Shown: positions 31,947 through 43,630 of the stretch, one piece after another
How the letters are laid out: the number at the start of each line of letters is the position of its first letter
Position numbering within the stretch: the first letter of the stretch is position 1
Assembly: GCA_030144725.1 (NCBI GenBank)
Contig: JASKMD010000025.1
Span: 1,054,001-1,118,000 of the forward strand
Direction of reading: 5' to 3'
Length of the DNA stretch: 64,000 nt
Source of the DNA: Haematococcus lacustris
Taxonomy: Eukaryota; Chlorophyta; Chlorophyceae; Chlamydomonadales; Haematococcaceae
Notes under the pieces: model-generated
The model's input: only the letters and a program-made list of their open reading frames with translations
Told to the model about the DNA's origin: nothing
Database searches by the model: none
Program-made: the position numbers and the translations under genes

Positions 31947-34553
31947 TCCGCACTTTCTTAGACGAGCCCATCCTTGCACGACCCGACCTACGTAAACTTG
32001 TGGCATTGTGCGCAATTGCGGACGCCCTAGTGGAGCGCGCTTCCCGATTGGAGGACGTAAGGCCCTACGATGTGCAAATCCTTCAAGAAACTGAGGCTGC
32101 TTGCAAGGAGTTGTACCCTGAACGCTCCGCACAGGTATTGGCTCATTCGGCTTGCCTTGATGGATATGACAGCCGCAGTGCGTTATATATGCTTATGCTG
32201 TGTCTTGCTAGAAGTATGGCTGTGCTCACTTGGTGTCTGGTACGCAACTCCCTTGCATGGTGCAGGAAACCCTTGAGGCCCTGAACCTACTGGAGATGTT
32301 CCCCTACCTGGAGCAGGGTCTAGTGTCAGGGCGCCTGGAGGTGGTTGCCAGCTCTCAGGGTGCGCAGGCTGCGGGTGCTAGTGCCAGCGGGATATCAGCC
32401 TACCAACCCTGCTAGCACACACAAACACACATGTGCAAGTGCTCAGTGTAATGATTGTTACTGCTTTCCAGGCTCCTCCTACCTGTCCTACGTCAGCCTG
32501 CTGAACCAGCTAGTGCTGATGAGCACCCAGATGTACCACGACGCCTGTAACCCTCAGCATCACAAGTACATGGCGCACCAGATGGCCTTGCTGTATGTGA
32601 GTACAGACCCTAGCAGGTGCCCCACAAGCAGCCCAGCGTGGTGCGTATGCGTGCGAGTGTGATCACTGCCTACAGTGTGAGCTGCAGCCCATACAACACG
32701 ACGGCAAGCACTGTGACGCAGCAGTGCAGTGCTGGGCACAGGGAGTGGCAGGTCCAGCTGACCGGGTACAGCATGGCTGCGGCAGGAGGCCATGGCAGTG
32801 GTCAGGGTCAGCTGTGGACCGAGCACTGTAACACCAGTCAGAGGGCAGTGGCTCCCGCAAACAGGCAGTTCTGGCAGATTTCGATACCACACCTTGCCCA
32901 GACCTGCCCCTAGCCCTGCCCCTAGCTCTACCCTGAGCCCTGCCTCTAGCCCTGCCCCTACCCTGCCAAGTGGCACACGGGCTAGAGTGTGACCTGTGGG
33001 TGCTGACTAGCCAGCCATTCTGCCAGGTTTGGTGCTGGTCTGTTGAGCTCTTCTGATCGCTTGCGTCTGCGCTGACGTGCCTGCTGCAGCAATGTCTGAA
33101 CCAGCTGCAAGGTGACACCAAGCCGCTGAGACGTGCAATTGAGAGCCGGTTCGATGACATCAAGCGCGTCACGGAGTCCGCCGATCCCACCTTTGACCTG
33201 GAGCAGTCAGAGTGGTGAGTGAGGGCAGGGTTCTAACGTGGTGGGGTCCCTCATCAGGCCCGCACAAACAGGCTGGCCAAACCTTCGAACCTGGGGTAGC
33301 AGTTGGATGGGTGGGTCAGGGCGGTGTGGGAGCCTGACAGCGAATGTGTGTCATCACTGATCATGGTCGGCTGCCCTCCTAGAGTGTGCAGCCTGGCTGG
33401 GTAGGAGGGGCTGGCTATGAAAGCTGCATGAGTATAGGAGAGGGAGAAATCATAGTGTGTAGAACCACTCAGGCCCTTGGCCGGTAGGCTGCTTGGCTGC
33501 CCTCCCGCTCTAGGGGCACAGGACTCGAGTGAGAGCTGGGAGTGTGGTGCCCCTCTCAGAGCATTGACAGCAGGAGTCTAGGACATGGGCCTTGGGTAGA
33601 CTTGCCATATGGAGGGGGTAGGGCGCACAGTGTATATCTATATGGAGGGGGGGACAGCACCTCGGCCCTCAACCTTGAGCCTTCATTGCAGTCGAACACT
33701 CATTGTGGACCACTACAAAACGGTGTTTTGTCTGTGTGGAGTTCCCATGCACATGGCATACACATGGCATACACATGGCATACACATGGCATACACATGG
33801 TGTACACATGGTCATGGTCGCCTACCACCTACAGCATTGCCTGACCCCTTTGACAGGGCAATGTATAGAGTTGGCATGACAAAACATGCACTAATTGAAA
33901 GCTGATGACAGCTCAAAGTGGGGGCACACACTACTGTGCCGCAGCAGGCTGCTGCTGCTGGGCCTTGGGTGGCTTGTCTCACACTCGCTTGCAGCCCAGG
34001 CCCGGGTACTCCTTGCCCTTGGCTGTCAGAGCTCCCTGACCTGGCCACCAGCACAGCTCCAGTGGGCGCCACTTGCTCTCTCCAACCAATGGGCACTTCC
34101 AAAGAGCACTTCCAAAGAGCACAGTCACAGCGCACACCTTGCCGCGTGCCGCGCTTTAGCACTCCCTAACCCGCGGAGGGCGGGACAGCATGTGACAGAC
34201 GTGCACCTCTTTAGCCCACTGTCTAGAACGTGGGCTGTGGGTAGACTTGCAGCAGTCCCGAGTCCTTCAGAACAGATGACAAATGACATGACAAAGTCTG
34301 GAAAAGGAGGCTCTGATATGCCCACATGTGGCTCGCGTCCTGCCCTGCTGCCCTGCTTCCCACCCCCTCATGTGACCCCCCGCAGTGTGAGGTCCTGCTC
34401 AGTGCTGGCTGCCCTCCTGGCTGCAGGCTGCAAAACCTGGCGGCTCACTGCCACATCGAGGTCACCAACATGCCCGCCTACATGCACAAGCGGCTGCAGC
34501 CCACCCTGGCCGTTGTGAAGAGTTTGGGACCCAGGCACCGGGCAGTGAAGTAG
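31947..34553 (+). CDS. Unrecognised five-exon gene, 5' end incomplete
   Basis: Exons with matching phases: 31947-32134 (FLDEPILARPDLRKLVALCA..), 32266-32359 (LEALNLLEMFPYLEQGLVSG), 32472-32596 (SSYLSYVSLLNQLVLMSTQM, then HHKYMAHQMALLY), 33090-33215 (NQLQGDTKPLRRAIESRFDD) and 34427-34553 (HIEVTNMPAYMHKRLQPTLA, stop TAG). The split Trp codon TG|G across the 33216-34426 intron supports joining the last two exons. About 220 residues are seen, helical and soluble in appearance, with no membrane segment or known motif; I do not recognise the family. The upstream start is not secure. The last intron carries a truncated copy of the dispersed 10.7-kb element. Confidence 0.65.
33655..34085 (-). mobile_element. 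3' end of dispersed element, copy 2 (truncated)
   Basis: Matches 10740-11145. In the minus sense it encodes WRPLELCWWPGQGALTAKGK, then EYPGLGCKRV and a TGA stop where copy 1 has Arg, followed by the same 3' flank. The 11-bp unit ATGGCATACAC is expanded to about five copies (33748-33800). It sits inside the last intron of the unknown gene. Confidence 0.85.
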
Positions 34554-34554
34554 G

Positions 34555-34870
34555 CTGGGGAGGGGTGGGCACCTTGCAACACAGATATCATCTCATCATC
34601 CTAGGCAGTGGGTCCCACATCCACGGTGGTGGTCTCACACTTTCAAAGATAGTAGGCCGCAGGGGTGGTCACCTTGCTGCCTGTGTTTCTTATGCCTGTC
34701 ATCTCATAGGCAGTGACATAGGCTGGGGAGGGGGTGGGGGTGACTTTGCTACATGCCTGTCATCTCACAGGCAGTGAACTTGGGCGGGGGTTAGGAGGGT
34801 TAGGAGGGTGGCCTTGCTTTGTGTCTGTCATCTCACATCTGGCATGGTGGCGTGTTGTGACGTGGTGTGG
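34555..34870. repeat. Degenerate tandem repeat downstream of unknown gene
   Basis: Irregular units of about 60-75 bp containing GGCAGTGA, AGGCTGGGGAGG and TGCCTGTCATCTCACA. The region to 35900 shows no supported gene. Confidence 0.7.
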
Positions 34871-36128
34871 GTTAGGAGGGTGACCTTGCGGTATGCCTGG
34901 ACCTGGACTAGCCACCCTGCTTCATGCTCAACATGCTCAGCTCACCAGACCCTGAGCCCTCGCGCGGCTGCACACTGAGGCTGCACACCCTGGCTATGAG
35001 GGCTGTTTGGGGCTGGGCTGGGGGAAACAGTGGTGAGGGGGACAGGGGTGTGGGCTGGGCTGGGCTGGGCTGGGCTACTGAGACATAGCTGCAGAGGGGG
35101 CTCAGGAGCTCAGCAACACTTCACCACAGCAGGCCTCGCCTTGAGGCCTTTCCTGCACTACCTCTTTAATCCTTGCATAGTCAGAGGAGCATTGGCACCT
35201 CGCCACCTTGTTTGCATGCATGCAACTCAATGGTGCTCGCATGCCCATGGGCAGTGTGCTTGAACTCAATAAAGCAGCATAGAACTCCACACATTGCATT
35301 GCCGCTGCAAAGCGGACCGTTGCCTTCACTCGTGATCGTGGGCGCTCAGGCGTTCCATGCAGTGGGTTGGCTCCAAGCCAGCATGTTGGCTGTTGCACGA
35401 TGGGGTCCGGGTGACCTGCACTGTCGAATGGCTGTGGGAATGAGTAGAGTGTGTGATTTTTGGACAGCCTGTGACTGGCAGCAGCAGCAGGCGAGGGATG
35501 CACTGGTTGATGAAGGCAGATGATGACAGTGATGGTGGGTTCTTACCGCTCAAGCCCTCAGCTGTGACCCTGCTTGGCTGCCCTCCCCCTCTCCCTGGTA
35601 TCTCCTTGGTGGGTTGAGAAAGTGTGACAAGGGCGTGTGCCCACCACCTGCCATGTCCTGCCTGACTGCGTGATTGACAAAGCAGGGTTTTGATTAGTAG
35701 GACAAACGTGTCTGAGATGCGTCGATGATGAATGTGCACAAGGACCGTGCACTGTGAATGCTCAGGGATGCTCAGGGACAGGCTCTGTTCTAGTTGCTTA
35801 GCGGGATGACATGTGCGGTTGGGTTGGTGGAAGGCACATCGTCTTCGTCGTGCTGGACGGCGGCCGCTCTCTCTGCTGGACATCTCTTTCCTAGTCGTCA
35901 AAGAAGACGGCGGACACCTGATTTGTACTGAAAAACATCGCCGGCGCCCAATTCACATGTAACGATCCAGTTACAGCGATAGCGCAGCACGAGCGACAGT
36001 GAGGTTCGGGGAGCTGGTCGTTTTGCACGACCAATGGTCAGCTGGCCCGCCTGCAGTGCGTTTGACGATGATGATGGCTTGCACCGCTGTAATCACCAGG
36101 CTGGCTGGCCACCCTCCCCTTCAAGGAT

Positions 36129-36572
36129 TTGCGATTTGCCGCAACGCACTTCAGGCGAGATGCATATGCACGCCAGGCTATAGTCCTAGTGTGTGAGCTG
36201 CCAAGCACACCAAGAGCAGTGTTAGTGGATAAAAACGTAGTGGAAGTTCACAGCTCCATTGTGCCCCAGCCCCAGGGCTGGTTTGCTAGTTCAATGGTCC
36301 AATGGGCAGGTAGCCTTTTCAGCGTTGAGCTGTTCTTAAAATGGGCCAACCAGGCCACCGTGTGCATGGCGAACGTTGAGCCCGTCACTCACGATTCCAA
36401 CCCTAGGGTGGAAGACCTGGCTGCCAGGGCGTGCCACGGAGGCGGGCAATTGGCACTCGTTTGTGATGTCAAGTACACCTACAACTTTTGCAGCCTCTTA
36501 ATCAATGCCATGGAGCAACCCCGCCACAGGGGCGAAAGGAAGGTAAGGGAGCAGGCAAGTGATTGGAGGTGA
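36129..36572 (+). CDS. Unassigned open frame
   Basis: 147 codons including RQAIVLVCELPSTPRAVLVD and HGGGQLALVCDVKYTYNFCS, with unbiased composition and no repeats. No family recognised and no splice partners found. It could be an exon, a TE relic or a chance frame. Confidence 0.25.
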   Translation: MRFAATHFRRDAYARQAIVLVCELPSTPRAVLVDKNVVEVHSSIVPQPQGWFASSMVQWAGSLFSVELFLKWANQATVCMANVEPVTHDSNPRVEDLAARACHGGGQLALVCDVKYTYNFCSLLINAMEQPRHRGERKVREQASDWR

Positions 36573-37355
36573 CACTTCTAACAGACCAATACATACACAT
36601 TGGCAACTTGTTGACCAATACAACTCATCCCATACCGGCCGTCACGATGTTTATTGCGATGTGGGAGGGTACATATTGTATGTAAACATACATACCACCA
36701 CACCCCTGGCTCTCCCTGCCACTGACTTGCATGGGAGCTAGCCCACACCCATGTGCATGTACATTTGAATCCTCCCCGTACCCAGCCAGCTCGTGTAAAG
36801 TGCATGCGAGCATGGACTTGCCCACCCGCCCCAAGCCCGCTCTTGCTGTCACACATGAAGCCAGTGCGTCACACAATCTCACTACAACGTCACTCTGGGT
36901 CGCCAGCAGCAAGTCCCCCCACACTCGTAGCAGCAACACTTGGTGCAGTGCATGCATGCCGGCTGTACATGGGTACTCATCCTCGCGTTGCCAACCACAT
37001 CACCCCCCGAACTAAAACCCCGCTCTGCATAGTGTACAGCTGGTCTGCCGCCTCAACCTGCTGAATAGATCTGCCGCCTTGACATGCAGGTTGGATAGTA
37101 GTAGCTGCGGCACCACACAGCTACGCAAACCTCCGGTAGTAGGTTGAACAGTCGCCAGCCATGCATCCTAAGATGTTGACTCTTACTCCCTATGAACTTC
37201 CTGCTGGGCTAAACTCAGGCCTAACTCAGGCAGTACAAAAGGCAGCTGAGGTGGTGCCTCGCCCCTCAGCCACACTTGATTTGGGCTACATTCAGCCCCT
37301 CCCTCTACATCCCTCATGGCTGCTGCAAACTCGGAAACCTCTAGCTCCACCCTCA

Positions 37356-40300
37356 CTACGCCCACATCTGGCCATCCTGCCCTTCCTCCTCCCCCGCTCC
37401 CTGCTCTCCCTCCTCCCTCTCCCCCTGACCTGAGCCAGCACCCCAGGCTGCTCTTGCCCCCCATTGACCCCACTGACTACCCCACACCACTTCCCTCTGC
37501 AATGGGGTAGGGGAAGGGGAGGGGGAGCGGGAGCGGCGGAAAACATCCAGACCATCACAGCCATCTGCCCCGCTCAACCCGATGCTTGGCCCCTGCCCCT
37601 GCCCCTGCCCCTGCCCCATTTCCTCAGTACACCAGTAGGGAACTCCAGGCTCTGGTGAAGGGCAGCGAGGGGGGCTGTCTGCCCCTGCCTCAATGTATGC
37701 CTCCACCTGAGCGACCAGGTCTGGGTACAGGGGGATGTGGCTGGAGGGAAGCTGCGCTGAAGCTGCCCCTCCCTCGCACTGATACCATGCAGCCGCCGCT
37801 GTTGAAGGGGGTTCCCTGGCCGGGCAGATCCCCAAGGAGAAGAGCGACAACAACCCCAGGTCCCCTATGGAAGAGTGAGTTTCAAACCCAGGGGACACGG
37901 GCGTTGAGAACATGGAGGAGGAGGAGCTGAGGCTAGGGGCAGCAGAGGAAGGGGAGGCAGCACCGCTGGGTCCCTGCTGCGCGCTGTGGGCTGGTGCTGG
38001 TGCTGAGGGGGGCAGGAGGGTGACGGGAGGAGGCTGGGAGCTGAGGGCTGTCTGGGTGCCTCTGTCGCTGTCAAAGCTGGTCTGCGGCAGCAGTCGTTCC
38101 AGCTGCGTACGCAACGCTCTCAACTCATCCTCTGAAAAGGAGGGATGGTAGCGGGCCAGGGGGGTGGCTGCAGCTGGGCCAGGGGTGGGTGGCGGGGAGG
38201 CCACTCCCGCAGCAGCAATGCCTAGGTTGGGCTGGGGTCGTGTTGGAGGTGTTGGAGGCGTTGGCGTTGGCAGAGAGGCAGTCGTCACCTGTGACAAGGA
38301 TACAGCGGCCAACGCTGAGGGAGCATGCCTCGTCATATCAGTCAACGGGAATGGAAGGAAACAAGGGTTTTAAGCTGCAGGTATAGCACTGAGATTCATT
38401 GGGTGCTTTGCACTTACAAAAACACTGATAGGGTCCCTGGCAGGGTTTGAACCCGTGACCTGGGTAAATTGCGTGCTGCTTGTACAACCGTGTGGCACTT
38501 GCATGTGTTGGCTGGATGCCTGGCAGTCAAGCTAGGGAGGGCCAGATGGAGCAGGCAGGGTGGCTACTACAGACCATGCAGTTGACACCGCTGCTGACCA
38601 GCTGACCTGCTGACCCTGCCCGCGCACCTGTGGCCCTGGATTGCCTGCTGCTGCTGCCCCTAGCTCAGGCTCCGACTCCAGCACAGCCCAGCAACCATCC
38701 CTGCAGGCAGCCAGCCAGATAGTTAGCCAGGCAAGTAATCATTGAGACAGCAGGCAGGCAGCCAGATACTCAGCCAGGCAGGACACCAGGCAGGTGGCAA
38801 GCAGATAGGTGCGAAGGCCACAGCCTTGACCCAGCCACACCATATGCCAGGCCACCCACACCATTACACCTGCTCACTCTACATTCCACATGCTGTGTCA
38901 CACCTGAGACGCATGGAGCGCTCCCAATCAGTGACGCCCACATTGAAGTCGGGCGGGATGAGCAGAGATCCACGAGGCTCCAGCCTGAAGTCACACCCCA
39001 CACCCCATGCTCTCACACATGGCCCCACACTGTTGGGGTCAGGTAGATGTGAGGTCAGTCGGACCACCAGAAGTGTTGGTGACTTAGCAGAGGTAAAGTG
39101 GCAAGTGTGAGGATGTGACAAAGGCTGTGCTGCCCACATGCATGGCCCATGTTTGGCTGTCCTGCGAAAGCTGCCACATAACCTGACTTGCTGCTGATCC
39201 CAGCCTCGTCCAATGTCACAGCAAGGTGGTGCATGGATACCCACATCGACAAAGCTGAACCTATGCCATGCTGAAGACTTATCCATTGTGGCTTTGGCAA
39301 GCAGCATTGCTTTCAGGGGCAAGGGAAGGTAGGTGTGGGTGTGGGTGTGGAAACTGGTGCTGGACCCACCTGCAGCGATAGCCATGCTCCATGCAGAACG
39401 CCCTGAGGCCCTCAGGAGGAATGCTGCACACGGCTGGACAATGGTCCATGGTGGCCTCCAGCAGGCCAGCATACCTGAGGGCGGGAGAGGGCAGCAGGGC
39501 AGCAGCAGGAGGGCCTGAGGGGCAGGGTGCTGTGCGGCAGGACAGGGCAGAGCAGGGCAGGGGCAAGAGCAGGAGCAGCAACTCGTCAAAAAGAGGCTGG
39601 GTCTGGCATGGGCATGCAGATGGCTCATGGGTCATAGCTCCCATGGCTCTAGCTGTCCTCTTGGGACCATTCCAGAGCCGTCCTCCCCCTCTAGGGGTCA
39701 ATGTGTGGGGGTGGGGAAGAGAGAAATCGTCAGCCTGCACCATTCAGGCCATCAGCCATTAGGCTGCTTGGCTGCCAGTCAGTTGAGGTGTCAGGCTTAG
39801 GAGTTGAGTGTGAGCTGGGAGTGAGATGTGAGGGCTGGGCCTGGTGGCAGGCAGGGCAGGAGGGGCAGGGCAAGAGTCCACCACAGGCCGTGAAGGCTGC
39901 CCCTGCCGTGAGTAGCCAGGGTGGATATGTTGATAGGTGGTTGGCCTGGCTGCTGAGTGCTTGCTGTGGTGCGCTGGGCAATGCCCTCAGCGGGTGCAGG
40001 GCGTGAATGTGAGCTAGGAGTGCGGGTGAGAGCTGAGTCTGGTATCCCCTGGCATGCTTCCAGTGCTGCGGGGACTATGTGGGGCTGTAACCCATCCTAA
40101 GCGCCTTAGATCTCCAGATCTTGCTTGCTGCCGGCCTCACCGGCTGGCATCTTCATCGCTCTCAAACACGATGATGGTCTCCTGGGGCAACCCGTCTTCA
40201 GCAAATGCCCGCAGGGAGTAGATGCCCTCAGACTCTCGCTCACCCACTCCAAACAAGATGACAAACACCTGCAGCAGCAGGAGCAACTACTGCCACCGTC

Positions 40301-41714
40301 ACCATCACAAGCATCACCAGCTGCGCCACGATACTAAGCACCACTTTCATCCAGGGGCACACCCAGCCCACCTCTAGATGCCTGGAAGCCAGTGCTGCTG
40401 TCTCTGCCCACATATCATTTTCTGGACCTGTCTAGGAGCCCGCATGGCAACGTTCATTGCTGGTGTGACCGATGGCAATGCCAGGCTCAGCCATAATCCC
40501 TTTGTCTTTACATGTTAAGGGGCCAGCATGGCAGTGTGAGCTCCATGCTGGATGGGGCCAAAAAGTGAACCAGAGTGAGACTAGGGTTAGGGTTTGGACT
40601 TCAGTTAGGATTAGGGTTAAGGTCAGGGTAAGGCTGGAGTTAGGGTTAGGGTTAGGGTCAGGGTAAGACTGAGAGCTGGAGACCTATCCCTAACCCACTG
40701 AGCTGACTTGAACTGGCTTCAGCGAGCAGATCAAGCTAGAGCCAAAGCCAAGCTGGGCTGGAGTGAGCCAGACCCGTGACCATCAGAGCGCGCCAAGCTG
40801 ATCCAGGGCTGACTTAGGCCAGGCGGCGCCAGAGCTGGCTAGGCATACGGGCGAGAAGGTACTGGGAGGTGTGACCCACCTGGGTAAGGTGTGACGTGGC
40901 CTGGCTGCCTGCCTGCATTAGGTCCACGCCCGGTTGGTCTGTGAGGGTCCAGTTGCCACACCGGGGGACATACAGGATGTCTGCTCCATGGCTGCCAACT
41001 ATGTCATCTGACTGCAGGCCGGGAGTGGTGCAGCGGGGTGGGGCTGCCTCGTCCGCCCCCAGCTCCCAGTGGTCAGAGGACTGGCTGGTCAGGTCTGGCT
41101 GTGGCTGTGGCCAGTGGGGGGGTGAGGGGAAGCCCTGCGTATCAATAGACAGGCGAGGTAGGTGGCAAGGCTAGGGCTGCAGTGGTGATTAGGCTAAGTA
41201 GTATGCTCGCTGCTGCTGTTGCTGCTACTGCTGCTGTTACTCCTGCTCCAGACAAAAAGCAGCAGGAGGAAGACGAGGAGGAAGGCGATGATGTCATAGT
41301 GAGTGGCCATGGTGCACATGGATATCTGTGAATAGGGTGGGAGCACCTGGTGTAGATTCACTGCAGGCTAGTCCGTGCCTCATGATACACCAGTGTGCAA
41401 AGTAATGCACAAAAAAAGCCAGCATATCATGCTGAAGCGGCACACGAAAAAGAACGTGGTAGGATCGAACGGCCACCAACCAAGGATCCAGCAGCGGCCC
41501 TTACCCTGCTGTAGAGGGCACCCAGCTCATCGTTGCGGCTGCGGCTAGCTTCATCCCGATTTGATGTGCAATTCAAGGCTCCGAAAGAACGCGAGGGTGA
41601 TGGGCGGCCTAAATAGCGCAAAGGCTGGTGGCGGATGAGTTGCACTGCCTCCGTCACCACTAGGCTAGGGCGGTGACGGACAAAATCTGCTCCAAAAAGG
41701 TCATGCCCCCCCAC
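37356..41714 (-). CDS. DUF3110-domain protein, probably plastid-targeted
   Basis: DUF3110 proteins occur in cyanobacteria and plastids; their function is unknown. Exons read: about 41714-41507 (N-terminal, Arg/Ser-rich, with RYLGRPSPSRSFGALN, transit-peptide-like), 41135-40880 (SHGADILYVPRCGNWTLTDQ), 40268-40141 (VFVILFGVGERESEGIYSLR, then ETIIVFESDEDASR, the core DUF3110 signature), 39474-39370 (EATMDHCPAVCSIPPEGLRA), 38984-38904 (LEPRGSLLIPPDFNVGVTDW), 38700-38628 (DGCWAVLESEPELGAAAAGN) and a long Ser/Pro-rich last exon from 38288 (YHPSFSEDELRALRTQLERL). The C-terminus is uncertain: one frame stops at 37356, another reads to 37183. A segment at 41312-41220 may add an exon. The Pro-rich C-terminal tail is longer than I would expect for the family. 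Confidence 0.7.
38430..38510 (-). other. tRNA-like / SINE-like fragment
   Basis: Read on the minus strand, GGTCACGGGTTCAAACCCTG contains a good pol III B-box (GGTTCAAACCC), and TGCCACACGGTTGTACAAGC upstream resembles a D-arm. No matching acceptor stem can be formed, so not a functional tRNA; possibly a tRNA-derived SINE remnant. Confidence 0.3.
40580..40675. repeat. TTAGGG-like interstitial repeat
   Basis: Degenerate GGGTTAGGGTTTGG, AGGATTAGGGTTAAGG and three clean GTTAGG units inside an intron of the DUF3110 gene. Confidence 0.75.
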
Positions 41715-42219
41715 CGCTCGTTTTGGCTACAGGTGAGCTGTTGGGGCAGACCACACGACGTCCTAGCTGCGCAGATTGTGAACCTGCAGCGGGCAGGCGA
41801 GTGCTGGATATCCTCTAGCGCCCGTACACAATTGCTGACCTGTGCTGGCTCACGACTTTCGGTTTGCACCTGCAACGGGGCTCGAGGTCAGCATAGTGCG
41901 TCTCAGCTCCGACAATCTAGGCGATGGGGTTTGCTCGCTCTCAAACTCTGGTGTTACTCGTGCGCACTGGAATGCTGCGCGGCAGAGGTGGAGATAGAAG
42001 ACAGGGATTGCCGAAGCTCAGATAACAACCTGGTGCTGAGTGGCGGACATGGCCAGGCTGGCATGAAACTATTTTTATTGTCTTATGATTTCTTGTCTTT
42101 TTCCTCGTCATTCTGGTAATTGCTCTATCAATAGGAAGCTCACCTGGACACCCTGGCATCAACTCTTTGGACGCTAGATGAACGAGACAGGCACTTGGCC
42201 TCTGGCGTTAGACAACCGG
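41715..42219. other. Upstream region of DUF3110 gene
   Basis: About 500 bp with no gene recognised; contains the probable promoter of the leftward DUF3110 gene. Confidence 0.4.
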
Positions 42220-42782
42220 CAGGCGCTTTACAGGCCTGCCATACAGCTACCTGTATAGCAGTAGATACATCTGAATGGATGTACCTTCACCCCTGTATCC
42301 CTATCCTGCTGTGCCCCTACACTTCACAGCAGTGAGAGACCGGTGTGTGTCCCTAACCTAGGAGTCGGGACCTACCCTACGTGTCCCTAACCTATTCGCT
42401 AGAGCCCTACCCTATGCATGACTCTAGCGCACACACATCCCCTTTGTAAGGGGCAATCAAATTGTTCCCGCAGCGGACACACCGGTCATCAAGGTGTGCA
42501 ATTTACATTTCTTCGAATGCCAGTGTCGGTCCCAGCGCGCTTCACCGCTGACCTGCTTGTTCTGCTGCGCCTGGCTTGGCTGTGGCTGAGCCTCGAGCTC
42601 GCGGTCAACCTCACAGTCCGAGGCATCACGGTTACGTTTACGCTGCCTGTTTTGCTGCATTAAAGCTCTACATCGGCATATTGATGCTATCTACATATGC
42701 TACATGTTATGCGTTCTAAGGATGCGGTCCAACGATTCAACCACTCAACTACCAACCCCCAGGCGCTTTACAGGCCTGCCAT
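42220..42782 (-). mobile_element. Non-autonomous derivative of the Fanzor-linked element
   Basis: Bounded by a 23-bp perfect direct repeat starting CAGGCGCTTTACAGGCCTGC (42220-42242 and 42760-42782, exactly 540 bp apart). In the minus sense it has a short basic ORF from 42660 (MQQNRQRKRNRDASDCEVDR..) that runs directly into the 230-bp 3' repeat, where it meets a stop. The middle of a larger element appears deleted, leaving the two ends. Confidence 0.6.
42237..42466 (-). ncRNA. 230-bp structured repeat, copy 1 (candidate omega-RNA)
   Basis: Appears identical base for base to 44510-44739. It can form five perfect hairpins: ATACAG/CTGTAT (42241-42256), TACATC/GATGTA (42266-42283), CTGCTGTG/CACAGCAG (42306-42332), CGCTAGAG/CTCTAGCG (42397-42429) and CCCCTT/AAGGGG (42439-42453). 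GTGTCCCTAACCT occurs twice inside. Strand is assigned by analogy with copy 2, which follows the nuclease-like ORF. Transcription is not shown. Confidence 0.4.
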
Positions 42783-43374
42783 TCAGGCGACCCCAACTAA
42801 CAAAAAATGACAGGAAATGATAGGAAACCGACCCCTGGTAATCAAAACGACGCCGCGTCTCAGCCACGTGGTTTTTATTTATGTTTCGCACATCCCTGGA
42901 TAGAGGACTCTGTCAGCTATGCGGTGCAGCTTGTAACATTAAATATCGTGCAGTGTGCTGGGTGCTATGGCGGCTCAAATCTTGACATTCAAATTCCTGC
43001 CAGTTTTGCTCATGCGGGCCTCGCCGCGACCGACCGCCGCGACTGACGTGGCCCAGTAGCCTCTGCAAACAGTCAGGGACAGTCGCCGCAGTCAAAACAA
43101 TGCACATGGCACGCCAAACCGATGTAACGACGCCCCTCCACCCATGCTCGGAAGTATACGAGGCTGCTGCATTGCTTGACCGCTTCGTGAGTAGTACCTA
43201 CTACCTGGCCACTCGGTAAGGCCACTCAAGGTGTGTAGGACCATTGCTACGTTACCTTGCTCGATATGTTGGGTCCGATCCCTCCCGCCCGCCCTCCGCT
43301 TGCGTGTCGAGCTTGTGTCCAACTCCGCCCTGACCCCCTGCTGCTCAGCTGGAGGGGTGGGCAGCCCAGGGGAA

Positions 43375-43530
43375 GCACCAGCACCAGCTGCCTGCTGCTG
43401 CCAGGGGGGTGCAGCAGGAGGGGGGGGCAGGTCAGGGGCGGCACCAGCACCAGCTGCCTGCTGCTGTCAGGGGGGTGCAGCAGGAGGGGGGGGCAGGTCA
43501 GGGGCGGCACCAGCACCGGCACCTGCTGCT
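43375..43530. repeat. 66-bp minisatellite
   Basis: Units starting GCACCAGCACCAGCTGCCTG at 43375 and 43441, and a third start at 43507; G-rich (GGGGGGGCAGG) on the plus strand. Confidence 0.9.
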
Positions 43531-43630
43531 ACCCCCAGCTCATCTTTTAGGCCGTTAGGGCAGTGCAGATAACCAGCTCTTGGTGAATTATTCAGAGCCT
43601 GAAGGTGGGCATCCCGCCGGCTGCGCCAGG

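Noticed and set aside
38405..38510. Functional tRNA gene
   Set aside because: The T-arm fits but no acceptor stem or proper anticodon arm can be formed.
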